Under the pieces are notes generated by a model. The model was given only the letters and a program-made list of their open reading frames with translations. It did no database searches and was not told where the DNA came from. Position numbers and translations under genes: made by a program. DNA of 64,000 bases from Malania oleifera (taxonomy: Eukaryota > Streptophyta > Magnoliopsida > Santalales > Ximeniaceae): assembly GCF_029873635.1 (NCBI RefSeq), contig NC_080422.1, positions 17,638,049 to 17,702,048 of the forward strand, written 5' to 3'. Shown one piece after another: positions 35,325 through 47,090 of the stretch (positions are counted from its first letter, which is position 1; every line of letters starts with the position of its first letter).

Positions 35325-37903
35325 TTTTATCAGTAAAGGTAAATTATATTGATCAAAGGAATATGTACAGATAAATCCGAAACATACATTGAGAAGGGAG
35401 GCCAAATCTCTAAATCTAGAAAAAGTAGCATCAAACATGGATGAACCTAAAAACAAGTACAATCAAACTTGGGCATACCGAGGGCACAATGCTTACATAC
35501 ATGTAGCAAAAAAATTAGGAAAAACCTAGATACAAGTACAATCAAATCTAGGCATACCCAAAAAACATAGGGAACACAAGATCAAATGAGCTCAAGGAGG
35601 CCTAAACCCATTGTTCCTTTTCTTCCTTTTCACGGACTGAAACCTTTTATCCCGCACCATTACATTCCCATGGGAATTGCCACTGACCAATGGCACAAGA
35701 GGGCCTTTTCCTTTATCTTTGATATTTTCAGCTTCATCCATAATAGCAAGGGAAAAATTACCTTTTTCCCTATACATTTCATATTTTCTCCCCCCTTGCA
35801 TTGAATATGTAGCATTAATCTTTACTGCTTCAAAGGACCCTGCAGCGTTAACCTTCTTAGCATTAATCTTGTCATTGGACCTGCAAGAGTCCAAGCAAAC
35901 ATCCAATGACTCTTCAATTGTATCAGGATCGTTCTTCTTTTTTCCTTTCCTCTGTTCAAGTTCTTTCTTGTTTTTACAATTCACTTCTACATGACCAAAC
36001 ATATTACAGAACTTACAGAATTTTGGCATGTTCTCATAAGAAACCTCTTGAATAAAAGTCTACCCATTAGGCATACAAACTCTTACACTATGCTTTAGTT
36101 CTTTAGCGACATCAATCTCAACCAATGCTCTGGCAAAAGAAATTCTTTCCCTATTGGTGGTCAGTTTATCAGCATGTACAGCCCTTCCTAACATAGAACA
36201 AATCTTCCTAAGAGCATTCAGAGTCCAAAGCTCGAGAGGAAGGTTTTTCAATTGAAACCAAACAGGTACAATGCTCAGTTCATCATTATTAAATTGAAAT
36301 ATGTCTGGAAATCTTTTAAGAAACAATGGCCTTCCATATGCAAGAAAAGGACCTCCTTACAGCACCTAAAACATGTCCTCCTATTTGTAGAACTTGAAAA
36401 TGATCCAGCCACTCTTATGGTGGAAAATATCAACTTTAGCATGCCAAGATGAGACAATATCATTAAGGGCAGACTTTCCTGGCAATTTTCCACCTAAGTA
36501 CCTTGTTAAGCAAAATTCCCACTTCGCTTCGGGGTCAACCATATCCTTTTCTTCAATTAGGGCTTCATCACCACCAGAATCAAATGAAGCGAGAACACCA
36601 CAGTTTTCTTGATGTCTATTATTAGCAAACATTTCGGCCCACGACCCCTTCTTTATCCCATTCATGAAGCCTTCCTTTTTCCCTCTTGATGTGGCATTTT
36701 GACAAACACCTAGAGCATTTGCACCCTTCGCCTTCTTTGGATCCACAATAGAAGTCCCCTTTACAGCATTAAGACAAGTACCTACTGCACTGGAGTTAAG
36801 AGACTCAAATGTGCCATTGTTTCCTTCAGAAAATCCCAGAGGAAATTTGTTGAGCACTTGGAGTGCACATTGTGTTCGCAGCATCTCCAACTGGTCTATG
36901 CGGCCCTTCATACCCTCTCATGTCCATTGGGTCCTTTGAATTTTTATTGAGTGGGCAAGCAGCAGAAGCCAAACCTGAGGTCGGGACAAACACATCCTTG
37001 GGGGCAGATGTTCGAACAATAGGAACCCAAATAGCATCATCCTTCTTTAAACCTAACTTAGTAGTGGCATTTTCTAGATCTTCTGTGACATTTCTTCGAA
37101 CACCTAGTGCACGAGCATCAGAAGTGCAAGCTTTTGTCCCTCTTGAAGCATCAAGAGCTCCATCAGATCCAACCATCTTAGCTGGTTGACCACTGTCAGA
37201 TTCACTTCCAGAATCACAATCCAAGTCGCACACACCATCAGAAGATTTTCCATTTACCTTTTCCTTCTCAATTCCTTCATTCAATCCGTGAATCGTGATT
37301 GCATACAACCTGCAAAACTCAGTCATAATCTCAAAATAATTTCTTTTAATCCATTCATCGCAGTTGCCACCTTTAATTTCAATGAATGTCAAGGCATCTT
37401 CATCTGCTCCAACAAAGCATCCAAAGCCGCATCCAGATCTGGTTTCTTTGAACGCTGAACAGACTCACCATCAAAATAAGATCTATCTTCATTTCCAGAA
37501 GTCGATTCTTCATAGCAAGAAGAAAACACTTTTGCAATCTCAACAAATTTGTCATCACCATCTGAATCTTCAGACGAGGAGGATTTTTCCTTTAGTGGTG
37601 AAAAATGATTTGTAGCTGGAGCGAGCCTCGCAACCTCCGAACGTAACTGTAGAAGGTTCTTACCAGCCCACAAAGATCGATTTCCACAATTTGTTTCAAT
37701 GAAATCAGAGCAAATTTACGTTCATTATTCAGTTGAACAACATTAACGGCCCTGGAGGTTGATTTACGCCCCATAGTCTAACAAATCAAGCAATCCAAGA
37801 GCCGAGCCCCAAGCACTCACACCATGCGCCTTGTAGAGAGAAGGGAAGCTTCTCTCTCTAACATGACTTGACATAGAGCTCTAGTTCATAGAGCTCTACT
37901 TGC
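35325..37903 (-). mobile_element. L1-type LINE carrying only an ORF1 region
   Basis: The element is flanked by an 11-bp TSD, GTTCCTTTCTT, at 35314-35324 and 37904-37914. Removing it and one TSD restores a continuous Gypsy frame (VKEFCSF then LGLTRYCRKF), which proves the limits. Its 3' end lies on the left with a short A-rich tail (GATAAAAAAG). The content is ORF1 only, and I see no endonuclease or RT. That makes it an internally deleted or non-autonomous L1, not a simple 5' truncation, since ORF1 and a 5' leader are kept. Confidence 0.92.
35592..37774 (-). pseudogene. L1 ORF1 protein (DUF4283 plus CCHC knuckle), frameshifted
   Basis: The reading frames run in order on the minus strand: MGRKSTSRAVNVVQLNNER (start near 37774), an acidic serine-rich region, a domain ending IKGGNCDEWIKRNYFEIM, then NEGIEKEKV and low-complexity linkers. 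The RNA-binding DUF4283-like part follows (DGDEALIEEKD, SSWHAKVDIFHHKSGWIIFK, WFQLKNLPLELWTLNALRK). Last is a single knuckle, CKFCNMFGHVEVNC, near 36020-35980. ORF1 proteins of this type coat the LINE RNA. At least four frame changes separate the pieces. Confidence 0.82.
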
Positions 37904-38906
37904 GTTCCTTTCTTGGCCTTACTAGATATTGCAGGAAGTTCATTGAGAGGTATTCGCGGAAAATGACTCCAATGACAGGACTACTGGTTGTTGGCCGCAC
38001 ACATGGGATGCGGTGGTTGATTATATCAAAACTTATCTCACTTGCCAACAAGACAAGGGGGAGTAGAAGAAATATGGTACTTTCATAGCCACACCATGGT
38101 ACTGTTTGGAAAAGGAAACGACACAATTATTCTTTGTGACTGTTGTGAAACATTGGGGTGTTCCCCAAGTTATTATTTATGACCGAGACTTAATGTTCAC
38201 TGATAACTTCTTTACAGAATCTTTCAGGATATCCAGGTCACATATTAACATCTCTTCAAGTTATCACCGACAAACAAATGGACAGATGAAGAGATTCAGG
38301 GAGCTGCTAGATGAGTACTTCACCACTTTTTCAACGACAACTAGAAGAATGGGATGCAACTACTTGATGTGACTCCATTCTGTGGCAATGCCCAAAGGAG
38401 CTCAATAACCAACAAGAGCTCTTTTGAGCTTGTTACAGGCCAACAGCCACTATTACCTCACACAGTGGGTGAGTCATACAGACCAAAGAGTCCTAGGGCA
38501 TACATCTTCACTAAAGAATGGAGACAGGATGTAGAGTTTTCCTGAGCCTATCTAGAGAAAACTTCTAAGAAAATGAAGAATTGAGCAAATCAGGGGAGAA
38601 GATCGTAGTTTCATGTCTGCTGCCTCAAGCTGTTTAACGCCGACACCGATGGTCAGAATAGAAGTCTAAGAGAGCAGAGTTGAAGACAATGCAACTTGAC
38701 AGACGTGTAGTTGAAGAGATCCTTGTAGATAGAAAATTTATTTCCTCAAGCAAGAAGTGGAAGAATTTTCTAGTGAAGTGGAAATGCCTTGATGACAAAG
38801 AAATCAGTTGGATTTCTACGGAAGATATGAGGTTGTTCGTGGACAAAGCTAAAGTGTACCTAACACCAAAGTCTACGAGGACGTCAACAACGTAAGTGTG
38901 GGAGAA

Positions 38907-39429
38907 TGTCATGAGCTAAGCTTGTTTAGGGCATTATGCTTGCCTGTGACTGCTTGTCTCGTGTGCTTGGGATGGGTTTCCATCATGTAAACACTAGTGT
39001 AGGGTTATTTTCTACTAGTAGTCTCTTTGTATGCCAAATATGGTAATATGACTCCTTGGTCACTTTAATGTTTCCTAGTGTTAGAGTGAGAATGACCTAA
39101 AAACCTCTTTAGGAGAGGGTGAGTGTTCATTAGTCACTGTAAAACTCACTAGCAATTGTCAAAGTGTTTAACCTACTTGCCTTCCTCACTAAACACACGA
39201 TGTCAACGAAGGTCTTGTTAATGAATTACATTTGCTTCAATGTTTACTACATGCTTATCACGACTTTCATGAATTGATTACTGTTTCTGCTGCTATTTGA
39301 ATAAATATTAATGAAAGTGTTTCGTGGATGAATATTGGTAAACGATAGGTTGGCTAGTTAAACAAGAGTGCTTTAGCTAGCGCCACACAGCCCCTTTCAC
39401 AACGGTGTGAAAATAGTCAGACCATGACA
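38907..39429 (+). repeat. 3' LTR of the second chromovirus
   Basis: 523 bp with matching inverted ends TGTCATG and CATGACA, preceded by a polypurine tract. The flank on the right, CCATG (39430-39434), is exon 1 of the dead dioxygenase copy and would be one half of the TSD. The other half is gone because the left end of this element was lost in the deletion that produced the junction at 19410. Confidence 0.85.
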
Positions 39430-39683
39430 CCATGGTAGGACTTATCATAAGTGTTTTGGGCTTTGATTTCTCTAGGGAGATCGAATGATTCTTCCGATGA
39501 CTGGAAGACTTGTTGGTGCAGCTCTGGAGAGACTGTGTTGTTGGAGAGTGCCACAAAACAGTCATATTCTTCCAGTGCATGCCTAACTTCATTGCATGCA
39601 AAGAGCCAAGCAGGTGTGCCAGGCTTCCAATCTTCCTTTGAGAAATATATGACTAGAATCTTGGGTTGTGTTTGGATTCCCAT
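39430..39683 (-). pseudogene. Dioxygenase pseudogene, 5' part (exon 1 fragment)
   Basis: Counterpart of 46922-46670 in the intact gene. From ATG at 39683 it reads MGIQTQPKILVIYFSKEDWK, and it keeps VSPELHQQVFQSSEESFDLP and AQNTYDKSYHG before stopping at the chromovirus LTR. The strictly kept VIDF of the family is VIYF here. It stays in frame up to the insertion point, so the retrotransposon may have been the inactivating event and the exon 3 lesions may have come later. The 5' flank is the same as in the intact copy as far as 40021. Confidence 0.92.
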
Positions 39684-39786
39684 GGTCTTAATGTTATTTA
39701 TTAGGTTCTCTCTCTCTCTCTCTCTCTCTTTTATATTTAACCTCACGTAGAAAGTATGAAGAGTACTTCTAGTGGGAGTGTTCATG

Positions 39787-39796
39787 CTTTTTATAG
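39787..39796 (-). promoter_or_regulatory. TATA box of the dead dioxygenase copy
   Basis: CTATAAAAAG on the minus strand, about 100 bp upstream of the ATG. It is identical to the box at 47081-47090 of the intact copy. Confidence 0.7.
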
Positions 39797-40021
39797 GGTT
39801 CTACAATGGTTGAATCTCTATCTGATTTCGTGTGCGGGTTCAAGAATCTTAAAATATTTCTAAAAATTTTACGTGTGCATAGAGGTTGAAGATTCTTTTT
39901 TGCCGATGATGAAACTTTAGCTATAGAAAATATGATTATTAAACTGGTTTTTAACAATATTCTAGAGCCAAACTAAATACTACATAAAAAGTAAAACACA
40001 CTATTAATTGCAATCAAAAAT

Positions 40022-41026
40022 TAAGTAAGTACTAGATTATTATCAGTGTGTGGCTGACATGAGTTTTACAATATAAAAATACATTTAATAAATTTTACCT
40101 TAATAAAACTACATTTGTAAATATTTAACTTAAATAATTTAACTCTTAAACCCGCATTTATAAAACAGTGGACCACATATAAACAAATATACGTAATTTC
40201 CTTCAAATCACAATTTAAGCCTATCATATTATCATAATCACATAAATACACAAATATGTATAAAGAACTCCTTTTTGGCCATATTATGTTTAACCACCAT
40301 GACCGGGTTGTGCAGTCTAAAAACTGGACTTAACTGATTGGCCACCAACCAACCAAACTAAATCAAAAGTTTTTGTCTATAAGATTAGTTTGTCTGTCAT
40401 ATTGTCTTACTCATTCTCATACTCAGGTCAAACTTACTATCCACCCCCAACACTTCCACAACAATGTAGCCGCACTAATATTCATATGTAACTACGGCAA
40501 TCAGGGTTCTTAAAACATAAAACACAATTTATGCAATTAAACCATATAATAATTTGAACATTTCCCCAACATCAAATTTATAGTCAAATTGCATAAATAT
40601 TTTCAATAAATCACATAATAAGCATAACATCGCAAAAATCCCAAATTTGCTCAATTATGCAAAAATATAAAACTAACTCATGTCATAGGATTTGTCTAAT
40701 AATTATAATTTTAATAAACTACCATAGAAAATGTATAATAATCCACCTATTTAATTCAATACCAATATAATTAGAAAACTCGATATAATCAAATCCCCAC
40801 AGTATAATTTAGCCCAAACATATGGAAATAATTGAATTCACATAATCAATTTAAATCAAGAATTTATTTTGAAATAAATTCTGACATAATCTAGTCCACT
40901 TACCCCTAGTCCTGAAGTAGTGCCTACGGTGTGCAGATAATAAAATTTCTCTTGTTAAATTGTTAAAGAGCGGAGTTGGGACTCGGGAATGATGTATGTT
41001 CTTCAAATTCACGAAGAAAAACAAGA

Positions 41027-41101
<75 letters not shown>

Positions 41102-41325
41102 TGAAGTCGTGAGGGGGTTCCTGTTGAATCAAGATGTTAGAAGCATCCCAATTCCTTATATATATATATACACACATATTATATTATAATATTATAATAT
41201 TATATTATATTCATATATTATCATATTATATTATATTAATTAACAATTATTATTAATTTATTAATTCATTAATTTTTATTTTTATTTATTTATTTACTTT
41301 TATTATTTTTTTTAGGATTACTACA
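40022..41325 (-). repeat. Truncated Gypsy-type LTR (LTR-E family)
   Basis: Minus-strand start TGTAGTAATCC at 41325, very like the start of 15548-18023. A (GA)n tract at 41033-41098 holds the same place as the (CT)n of that LTR. The block at 40290-40380 (GGGTTGTGCAGTC, ACTGGACTTAACTG) matches 52066-52110. The 3' end is missing: at 40022 it is fused to the 5' flank of the dead dioxygenase copy at a position inside the LTR (equivalent to 51651). Confidence 0.75.
41033..41098. repeat. (GA)n microsatellite
   Basis: More than 60 bp of GA repeats in the presumed leader of the LTR at 40022-41325. Confidence 0.95.
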
Positions 41326-41868
41326 CTAATCTTGTATAAATATTTTTGGCATCGTTACATTGCATGATTTGAATATTAGATTTCTGATGCATGTGTGTTC
41401 AATAGGAAAGATTTTACTGGTTGGATAAAAATTGTTTAATTAATATCCAGCAAAATTAACTTAAAGAGTTAAACTGGTTGCTTATACTGTTTAACGTTTA
41501 ATGAATTCTCACAATTGGTATCATTATATAAGTGGTTAATAGCATTTAAGCTTGTTTTCAAATGAAAATGGGGAGCTTCAAAATTAAAATTCTATCTTTT
41601 TATGCTCATCTATATTCTTTGGCTTAGATTATAAAAATAAAAAAATAAAAATAAAAATAAAAAACTTATCGTGGCATATATGTTTAAGCATAATGATTTT
41701 GGCTCATAGTAATCTTAGGAGGAACTGTTGTTCCAAGTTTTGCCATATGATCTTACTTTAAAATTTCTAATATTTATGATCAATATGGTTGTTTTTTCTA
41801 GCTAAATTTTGAAGTTTTGTTGTTAAATGATTACCTAGAAAAATTCAAAGCTTGCTTGACCTTTGTGG

Positions 41869-41959
<91 letters not shown>

Positions 41960-42600
41960 GCAAGCATTCCCTAGTACTTATTGATAATATCATAAAGGGA
42001 TTTTTTTTTTCAAAATGAAATTTTTATGGCAAGAAATGATCTTTTAGAAGATAAAATCTTATCTCTTGCCTAAAGACATTCATGACATGTGCTTTTGTAA
42101 TTTTCTAAAATTCTATTTTTGTCATGAAATTCATAAATACTCAAGGGCTCTAATGTTTAAATGCTCTTCTTTAAAAAAAAATAAAAAAGAAAAAAAAATA
42201 AAAAGGGAAAAGTGTAGCCCTTTTGTTGATGACAAAAGGGAGAGAATATTTATGAGCAAAATTATAATTCTTTTACATTAGGTATCCTCCAGTCCTTTTG
42301 TAATTCACTTTTGGAAAATAATAAACATGATACTTGTTATAAAACTATAATATATTTTGTGTATCATGTGACTTTGTTCTTTTTACTGAATTTTTTTTTT
42401 CAAAGTCAGCTTCAATACAAAATGCACATTGAACTAAAATGTACTTACATTCTCAACTTAAAAATCCTAAAGTCTTCATTTCAAATATGCTTGAGTTATA
42501 TTGAATATCATTTTGAAGTTTATGCATATTATAAGGGAGAGCCTTTTCAGGCCAACCCAATTTTACTTCTATGTTTTGTCATCATCCCAAGTGATGAGAT
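41326..42600 (+). other. Probable 3' untranslated internal part of a SIRE-like Copia
   Basis: No protein domain is recognisable. It lies immediately upstream of the LTR at 42601, and its end (TTTTGTCATCATCCC...GAGAT) resembles a worn polypurine region of SIRE elements. It contains a (AAT)n(ATT)n tract at 41871-41958. Assignment rests on position. Confidence 0.4.
41871..41958. repeat. Inverted trinucleotide microsatellite (AAT)n(ATT)n
   Basis: About 33 bp of TAA/AAT repeats turn directly into about 55 bp of ATT repeats. The tract is self-complementary and could fold into a long AT hairpin, or mark a slippage/inversion event. Confidence 0.95.
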
Positions 42601-44043
42601 TGTTGACTTTTTGAGTCCTATTCCGTTTTGATTATGACAAAGTAGAACATCTTATTTGTGTGCTAAGTATATGAACGGGCTTAAATTTTTGAAAGCACAG
42701 ATGATGATGCAATATGCGAGTCTTAAAGCACTTACACAATCATATTCTAAGGCGTATTCTATGGATTACTAAAGAGCAGAGAGTGAAGACTTTGTGTTTC
42801 TAAGTTGTAATAGTAACTAGGTTTAAATTGTGCATGCATTTCACATGACTTAAATTGAAGCTCAACACCAACCATAGATTCACCTTAGGATCCCAACAAT
42901 TTCATAAGAACCTTTCATACTCAAAGTTAAACAGCCACAAAAGGTTTAAAATGTTTTTGAAGTAAAATCAAGGCCAAAAACTCATTTTTGTTAAGGTCTA
43001 GTCAACTGAATTGGTTTTATAAAGGGCCCGACAGACCGAATGGTTCAACCCGATCGACCAGATTAAAGACTTGAGTAAAATATAAAGGGCCTAGTCGACC
43101 GGCCTCTCAGGCCCAGTCGATTGGCCTTCATACGAAGGTTGATCCAACAAAATGGATCATTAGCCTGGCAAACTGAAGTGCGATAAAAAGGAAATCTCCT
43201 TAGGGTTGGTCGACCGGACCTTGTGCCGGTCGATCGGATCTCTTAGGTTCATGAAAAATTGAGCCTCCAACGGTCATAAATATTTGAATTAAATTATTAT
43301 AAAAATGCCCAACTATCATATAACGGCCATATTTCAAATTTTCCTATAAATACTTGGCCAAATCACTTTGAAAATGTTAGAAAAAGATATTGAAATTATA
43401 CTTGATTATTCTTTGATTCTTTCTCACATTTTAGACTCCATTTTGAAGATCAAATTTCTATTTCTCCTACTTTCTTTTGAAAATCATTTTGGAAAAAATC
43501 TTTTGAGTTATTCATAAAGTCTTGAGCATATATTTAATCTTATATATATTGCTCAAAAGTCTTCTTGTATTTGATTTTTCAAAGGTCAGTCATATTCTGA
43601 AGAAAACCCTAGTTTCTCATACTCTTTTCATTAAATATATTTTTGGATAAAATCTTTTGGGTTATTTAAGAGAACTTTGAGCATATACTCAATTCATATA
43701 TACTTTCTTGAAAACTTTCTCACTATTTGTTTTTTCTAAAAGGTCAATTTGAGAAAGTCATTTTCCATACTCTCACTTTTAGTTGAAAAATATTTTTGAG
43801 AGTAAAACCCTAACTCTAGTGCGCTTCATTTTTAAATACATTTGAGAGTACATATAGTCTTTCAATTGTACACATAAACTCTTGGCAAGAATGTTTATTT
43901 ATTTATTATTGTGATTATTTTTCTTCATACACGTTTTATTTAGATTGGGATATTGTTTGGTGAATTGGCAAAATAATTTTGCAAAAGTTTTTAAAAATCC
44001 AATTCACCCCCTCCCTCCTCTTGGGATTACATCATTCTTCACA
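42601..44043 (+). repeat. SIRE-like Copia LTR, shorter variant
   Basis: It starts TGTTGACTTTTTGAGTCC with a TTTTGATTATGACAAAG block. It ends with AATTCACCCCCTCCC, CTCTTGGGATTACATC and TTCACA. GGTCGACC-type motifs lie at 43010-43235 (for instance CCTAGTCGACCGGCC and TTGGTCGACCGGACC), followed by TATAAATA at 43345-43352. At 1443 bp it is about 0.9 kb shorter than the SIRE LTRs at 7643 and 23564, so it is a related subfamily. It could be the 3' LTR of an element whose left part is lost, because no primer-binding site follows it. Confidence 0.8.
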
Positions 44044-44349
44044 GGGACTTAACAAAATTACCATTTGATAGGAATACAAAGACTACTGCAAACAATTTTT
44101 ATTCACGTGAGGCTTTTTGTCTTGCACCTTTGCCCTATCTTAAGCCACAAAGTAATACAAATTCTCTTTCACGAAATTTCATTTGGCAAAAGCAACTAAG
44201 TCAACATATGGGCTTCACAATTCATCCTCTCCTTTATAATCTCCAACATCCTCAATATTCCTAGAAAAGCATCTTCAAGCTAGACTCATCTAAGTTAAAG
44301 ACCAAATGTAAATCTATTATTATGATCGAGTGTAAGAATTTCATGCTCT

Positions 44350-44865
44350 GTAGTCAACCATCTATAAAAAGCAAAAGGAAAACCAATGCACCAAGGCAAT
44401 GATGCCAGTTATTTGAGGCAATTCTTTGATAAAAATTAAAGGAATGGTCCCATATCTCCACAACTACTAAGAAAAGAAAAGAACCAAAACATAAACAGAA
44501 ACTCCTTCTAAAGAAAGATAGGCATGTTTATTTGGACTATGCACACAAAAAATATTGGCAAAACAACTTGAACAGTTGGGCACAACAATCATGCATATTC
44601 AGCCACAAACTTGCACACATACAAGACCCTTTATTACATAGATATTGGAGTGAGGACGCATATATTGGAAGGCTTTCTAAACAAATATTTAAAGTGTGAT
44701 GTCCTAATAGAAACATCTCGAGATAAGCATGTTGAGATCTTAATATTTTCCTAAATTTTATTACTTAAGACCTCAAATTAACATCCAAATTGACAGAGTG
44801 GAAGCTTAACGTAACACTTGCACGACATGGTTCCTAGTGGCATCAACTATATTAGGATGCATATC
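44350..44865. repeat. Duplicated genomic segment, copy 1, 3' flank of the dioxygenase gene
   Basis: Matches 15251-15547 and 18024-18232. The two copies diverge by scattered substitutions. The stretch 44044-44349 to its left is anonymous DNA between the SIRE LTR and the duplication border. I see no gene in either part. Confidence 0.85.
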
Positions 44866-45243
44866 TCATATGCCACAGTAGGCCTTGAGAGCTATCACAG
44901 AATGCCCTAACTTTTTACCTTCTTCGGAACCATAGAAATGAACCAGACCATAGTGATTAAAATGCTTATATTGTAAAGGATGCTCCTGATCCACCATCTC
45001 TTCTGGGATTCGAACTATGTTGTTGTTGAATGAAAACAAGCCCAAAGTGTGCCTTGTTTTCTTCCCGTTGATCACAACTCTATGGCTTGAAGAATGTACC
45101 CTCCCATTGCTCCATGCCTGTACCATGCCTTCTTGTCATACTAGTTATAATTTAAATAAACAAAAAGTGGGAAAATAAAAATTATTTAAATTAAGACGCT
45201 CATTGCCACTTGAAAACCATTAGGAGAAACAAGAAATACATAC

Positions 45244-45295
<52 letters not shown>

Positions 45296-46922
45296 GCAGC
45301 CCGGTGCACAAAACTCCCGCGTATGCGGGGTCTGGGAAAGGGGCGGACCACAATGGGTCTATAGTACGCAACCTTACCTTACATTTTCGTAAAAGGTTAT
45401 TTCCACGCCTTGAACTTGTCACTTCCAGGTCCCACGGCGGCAACCTTACCGTTGCACCTAAGCTCTCGTAAATCAATAACAAATATTTTTTTACGCATTA
45501 TTAACCTTTAGTTTTCATGATTTTTAAACATGTATCAACAAATTTTTAGTTCTAAAAATATTTGATATCGAGAACACATAATTCATAATTGATTTTTTCT
45601 TATTTTCTTTACTTCTTTCCCTTTCTTTTTCCTTAATAAAATCATTAACCAAACAAAGCCTCTAACTTCAAAAAATTCCTAGAGTTTTACCAAATTCCGT
45701 AATTTCTTAAAGTATTTTAACTTGCACTTCTTTCCTAATGTTTGATATGTAAGAATTTAGTTTTTTTTAATTTTTAATTTCAAAGTTGAAGAAATGTGAA
45801 GACATAATATATAAGAAATAAATTATGGAAATTAAAATTTAAGAAGTGTAATTTAACGAACTTTTAGCTCTTAACCCTGCAACTACCAACCATTAAAGCA
45901 TCGCCAGCCATGACCACGAAGGAAATCGGCGGCGATGGCGACTCATAGCCAATCCAGTTTCCATCCCGGGTTTCGATCTCCAGCCCATTGACGTCGTTTT
46001 GGTGAAGAATGGTGAGGAAGCTCTTATCCGTGTGAGGTATAAAAGCCAAATTGCTCTCATGCGCTTCGGGTCCTCTGTATTTCAAGAATCGAAGGAGATA
46101 AATGGTGGATTCGACATGGGCTTCGTGGTAACTCTCCACCCCGTAGCTTTCAAATATCATCCGCGACACCATTCGATCCAACTCCGCCACTTGCTTTGAG
46201 TAAGAGTGTACATTTTCACTAATTCACCAACAAAAGAATAGCAAATGAAAAAATATATATCCAAAATGAAACCAACTATATATCAGAAATGCTAGTCTTT
46301 TTCCAAAGGTGATATCTCGAGTGGTATTCCCATGGGCATCGCACTCAGCTTGTGTCTTGTCAAGACTCACAGGATAGCTCCTCTGGAAAGACTAATACCT
46401 CACACAATATGCGTGTGTATATACGTATATATTCGTCAAATCAACCTCTGTGGATGGTGGGGACAAAGCCCGAAACACGAATTCAGAAAGTCAAAAAATA
46501 TTCCTATCAAAATAAACAAGCAGGAGCAGCAGTTATTTCAGGAGATACCAGAAATCATGTTTCCCAGCGGGCCACATGAGGTTGGTGAAACCCTGGACAG
46601 CATCAAGGGCGGTGGAGTCATCGATGCCCAGGCCTTCGTGGAGAGGGACGGCGGGGTGGCCAACGTAGCCATGGTAGGGCTTATCATAAGTGTTTTGGGC
46701 TTTGATTTCTCTGGGGAGATCGAACAATTCTTCCGATGACTGGAAGACTTTCTGGTGCAGCTCTGGAGAGACTGTGTTGTTGGAGAGTGCCACAAAACAG
46801 CCGTATTCTTCCAGTGCATGCTTAACTTCATTGCAGGCAGAGAGCCAGGCGGGTGTGCCGGGCTTCAAATCTTCCTTGCAGAAATCTATGACTGGAATCT
46901 TGGGTTGTGCTTGGATTCCCAT
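44866..46922 (-). CDS. 2-oxoglutarate/Fe(II)-dependent dioxygenase, AOP-like, three exons
   Basis: Exons are 46922-46549, 46218-45891 and 45117-44866 (374+328+252 bp, exactly 318 codons with the stop, 317 residues). Introns are GT-AG; the first interrupts a codon and the second falls between codons. The N-terminal DIOX_N part reads IPVIDFCKEDLKPGTPAW and EEYGCFVALSN; then come DKPYHGYVGHPAVPLHEGLG and FTNLMWP, typical of the AOP group (glucosinolate-type and GA2ox-related soluble oxidases). Iron ligands are H187 and D189 (PHTDKSF) and H246 (SSSHRVV). The 2-oxoglutarate arginine is R256 in TRHT, where most relatives have R-x-S. The product is probably cytosolic, with no signal peptide seen. 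The substrate cannot be read from sequence. An SINE sits in intron 2. A dead paralogue lies at 18233-39683. This is the only intact host gene I can support here. Confidence 0.93.
45249..45292. repeat. (TA)n microsatellite at the SINE tail
   Basis: More than 40 bp of TA repeats directly abut the 3' end of the SINE (minus orientation). Such tails commonly grow from SINE 3' ends. Confidence 0.95.
45292..45468 (-). mobile_element. Au-type SINE in intron 2 of the dioxygenase gene
   Basis: On the minus strand it begins GAGAGCTTAGGTGCAACGG (A-box area), has AAGTTCAAGGCGTGG (B-box area), then GTAAGGTTGCGTACTATAGA, CCATTGTGGTCCGCCCC, CCCCGCATACGCGGGAG and GTGCACCGGGCTGCC before a T/A tail. This order and wording are those of the Au SINE family, tRNA-derived and found across flowering plants. 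It lies in the same orientation as the host gene. It is absent from intron 2 of the dead paralogue, so it inserted after the duplication or was replaced there. Confidence 0.92.
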
Positions 46923-46942
46923 GGTCTTAATGTGATCTATTA

Positions 46943-46943
46943 G

Positions 46944-47014
<71 letters not shown>

Positions 47015-47015
47015 T
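46943..47015 (-). repeat. (GA)n/(CT)n tract in the 5' UTR of the dioxygenase gene
   Basis: About 65 bp of CT repeats on the plus strand, (GA)n on the coding strand, end about 25 bp upstream of the ATG. The dead copy has a much shorter tract at 39711-39730. GA-rich leaders can bind BPC/GAGA factors in plants, and the length difference suggests slippage. Confidence 0.9.
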
Positions 47016-47080
47016 TTTTTAAATTTTTAACCCTCACCTAGCAAGTATGCAGACAAGTACTTCTGGTGGGAGTTTTCATG

Positions 47081-47090
47081 CTTTTTATAG
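47081..47090 (-). promoter_or_regulatory. Probable TATA box of the dioxygenase gene
   Basis: CTATAAAAAG on the minus strand, about 160 bp upstream of the ATG with the long GA tract in between. It is conserved at the same place in the dead copy. Transcription would start near 47050. Confidence 0.75.

Larger units (their letters stand above)
35066..38906 (+). mobile_element. Second Gypsy chromovirus, 3' part (RT, integrase, chromodomain), split by an L1
   Basis: RT remains appear at 35066-35313 (EEHLRKVFERLRGN, LYVKKGKFS, NKFLGHVFEQGRI) and continue after the LINE at 37915 (LTRYCRKFIERYSRKMTPM). Most of RNase H and early integrase are deleted. The integrase core resumes at about 38106 (WGVPQVIIYDRDLMFTDNFF, SSYHRQTNGQMKRF) and 38354-38545 (SSFELVTGQQPLLPHT). 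A chromodomain lies at 38695-38850 (EEILVDRKFISSSKKW, FLVKWKCLDDKEISW). GTGGGAGAA precedes the LTR at 38907. The GQQPLLPHT block and the chromodomain make it a chromovirus of a lineage different from the Tekay-like copies. Confidence 0.88.

Noticed and set aside
35677-37615. Several plus-strand frames of 60-108 codons
   Set aside because: They are shadows of the L1 ORF1 on the opposite strand.
46332-46943. Plus-strand frames over the dioxygenase exon 1
   Set aside because: They are antisense to a gene with conserved residues and correct splice sites on the minus strand.
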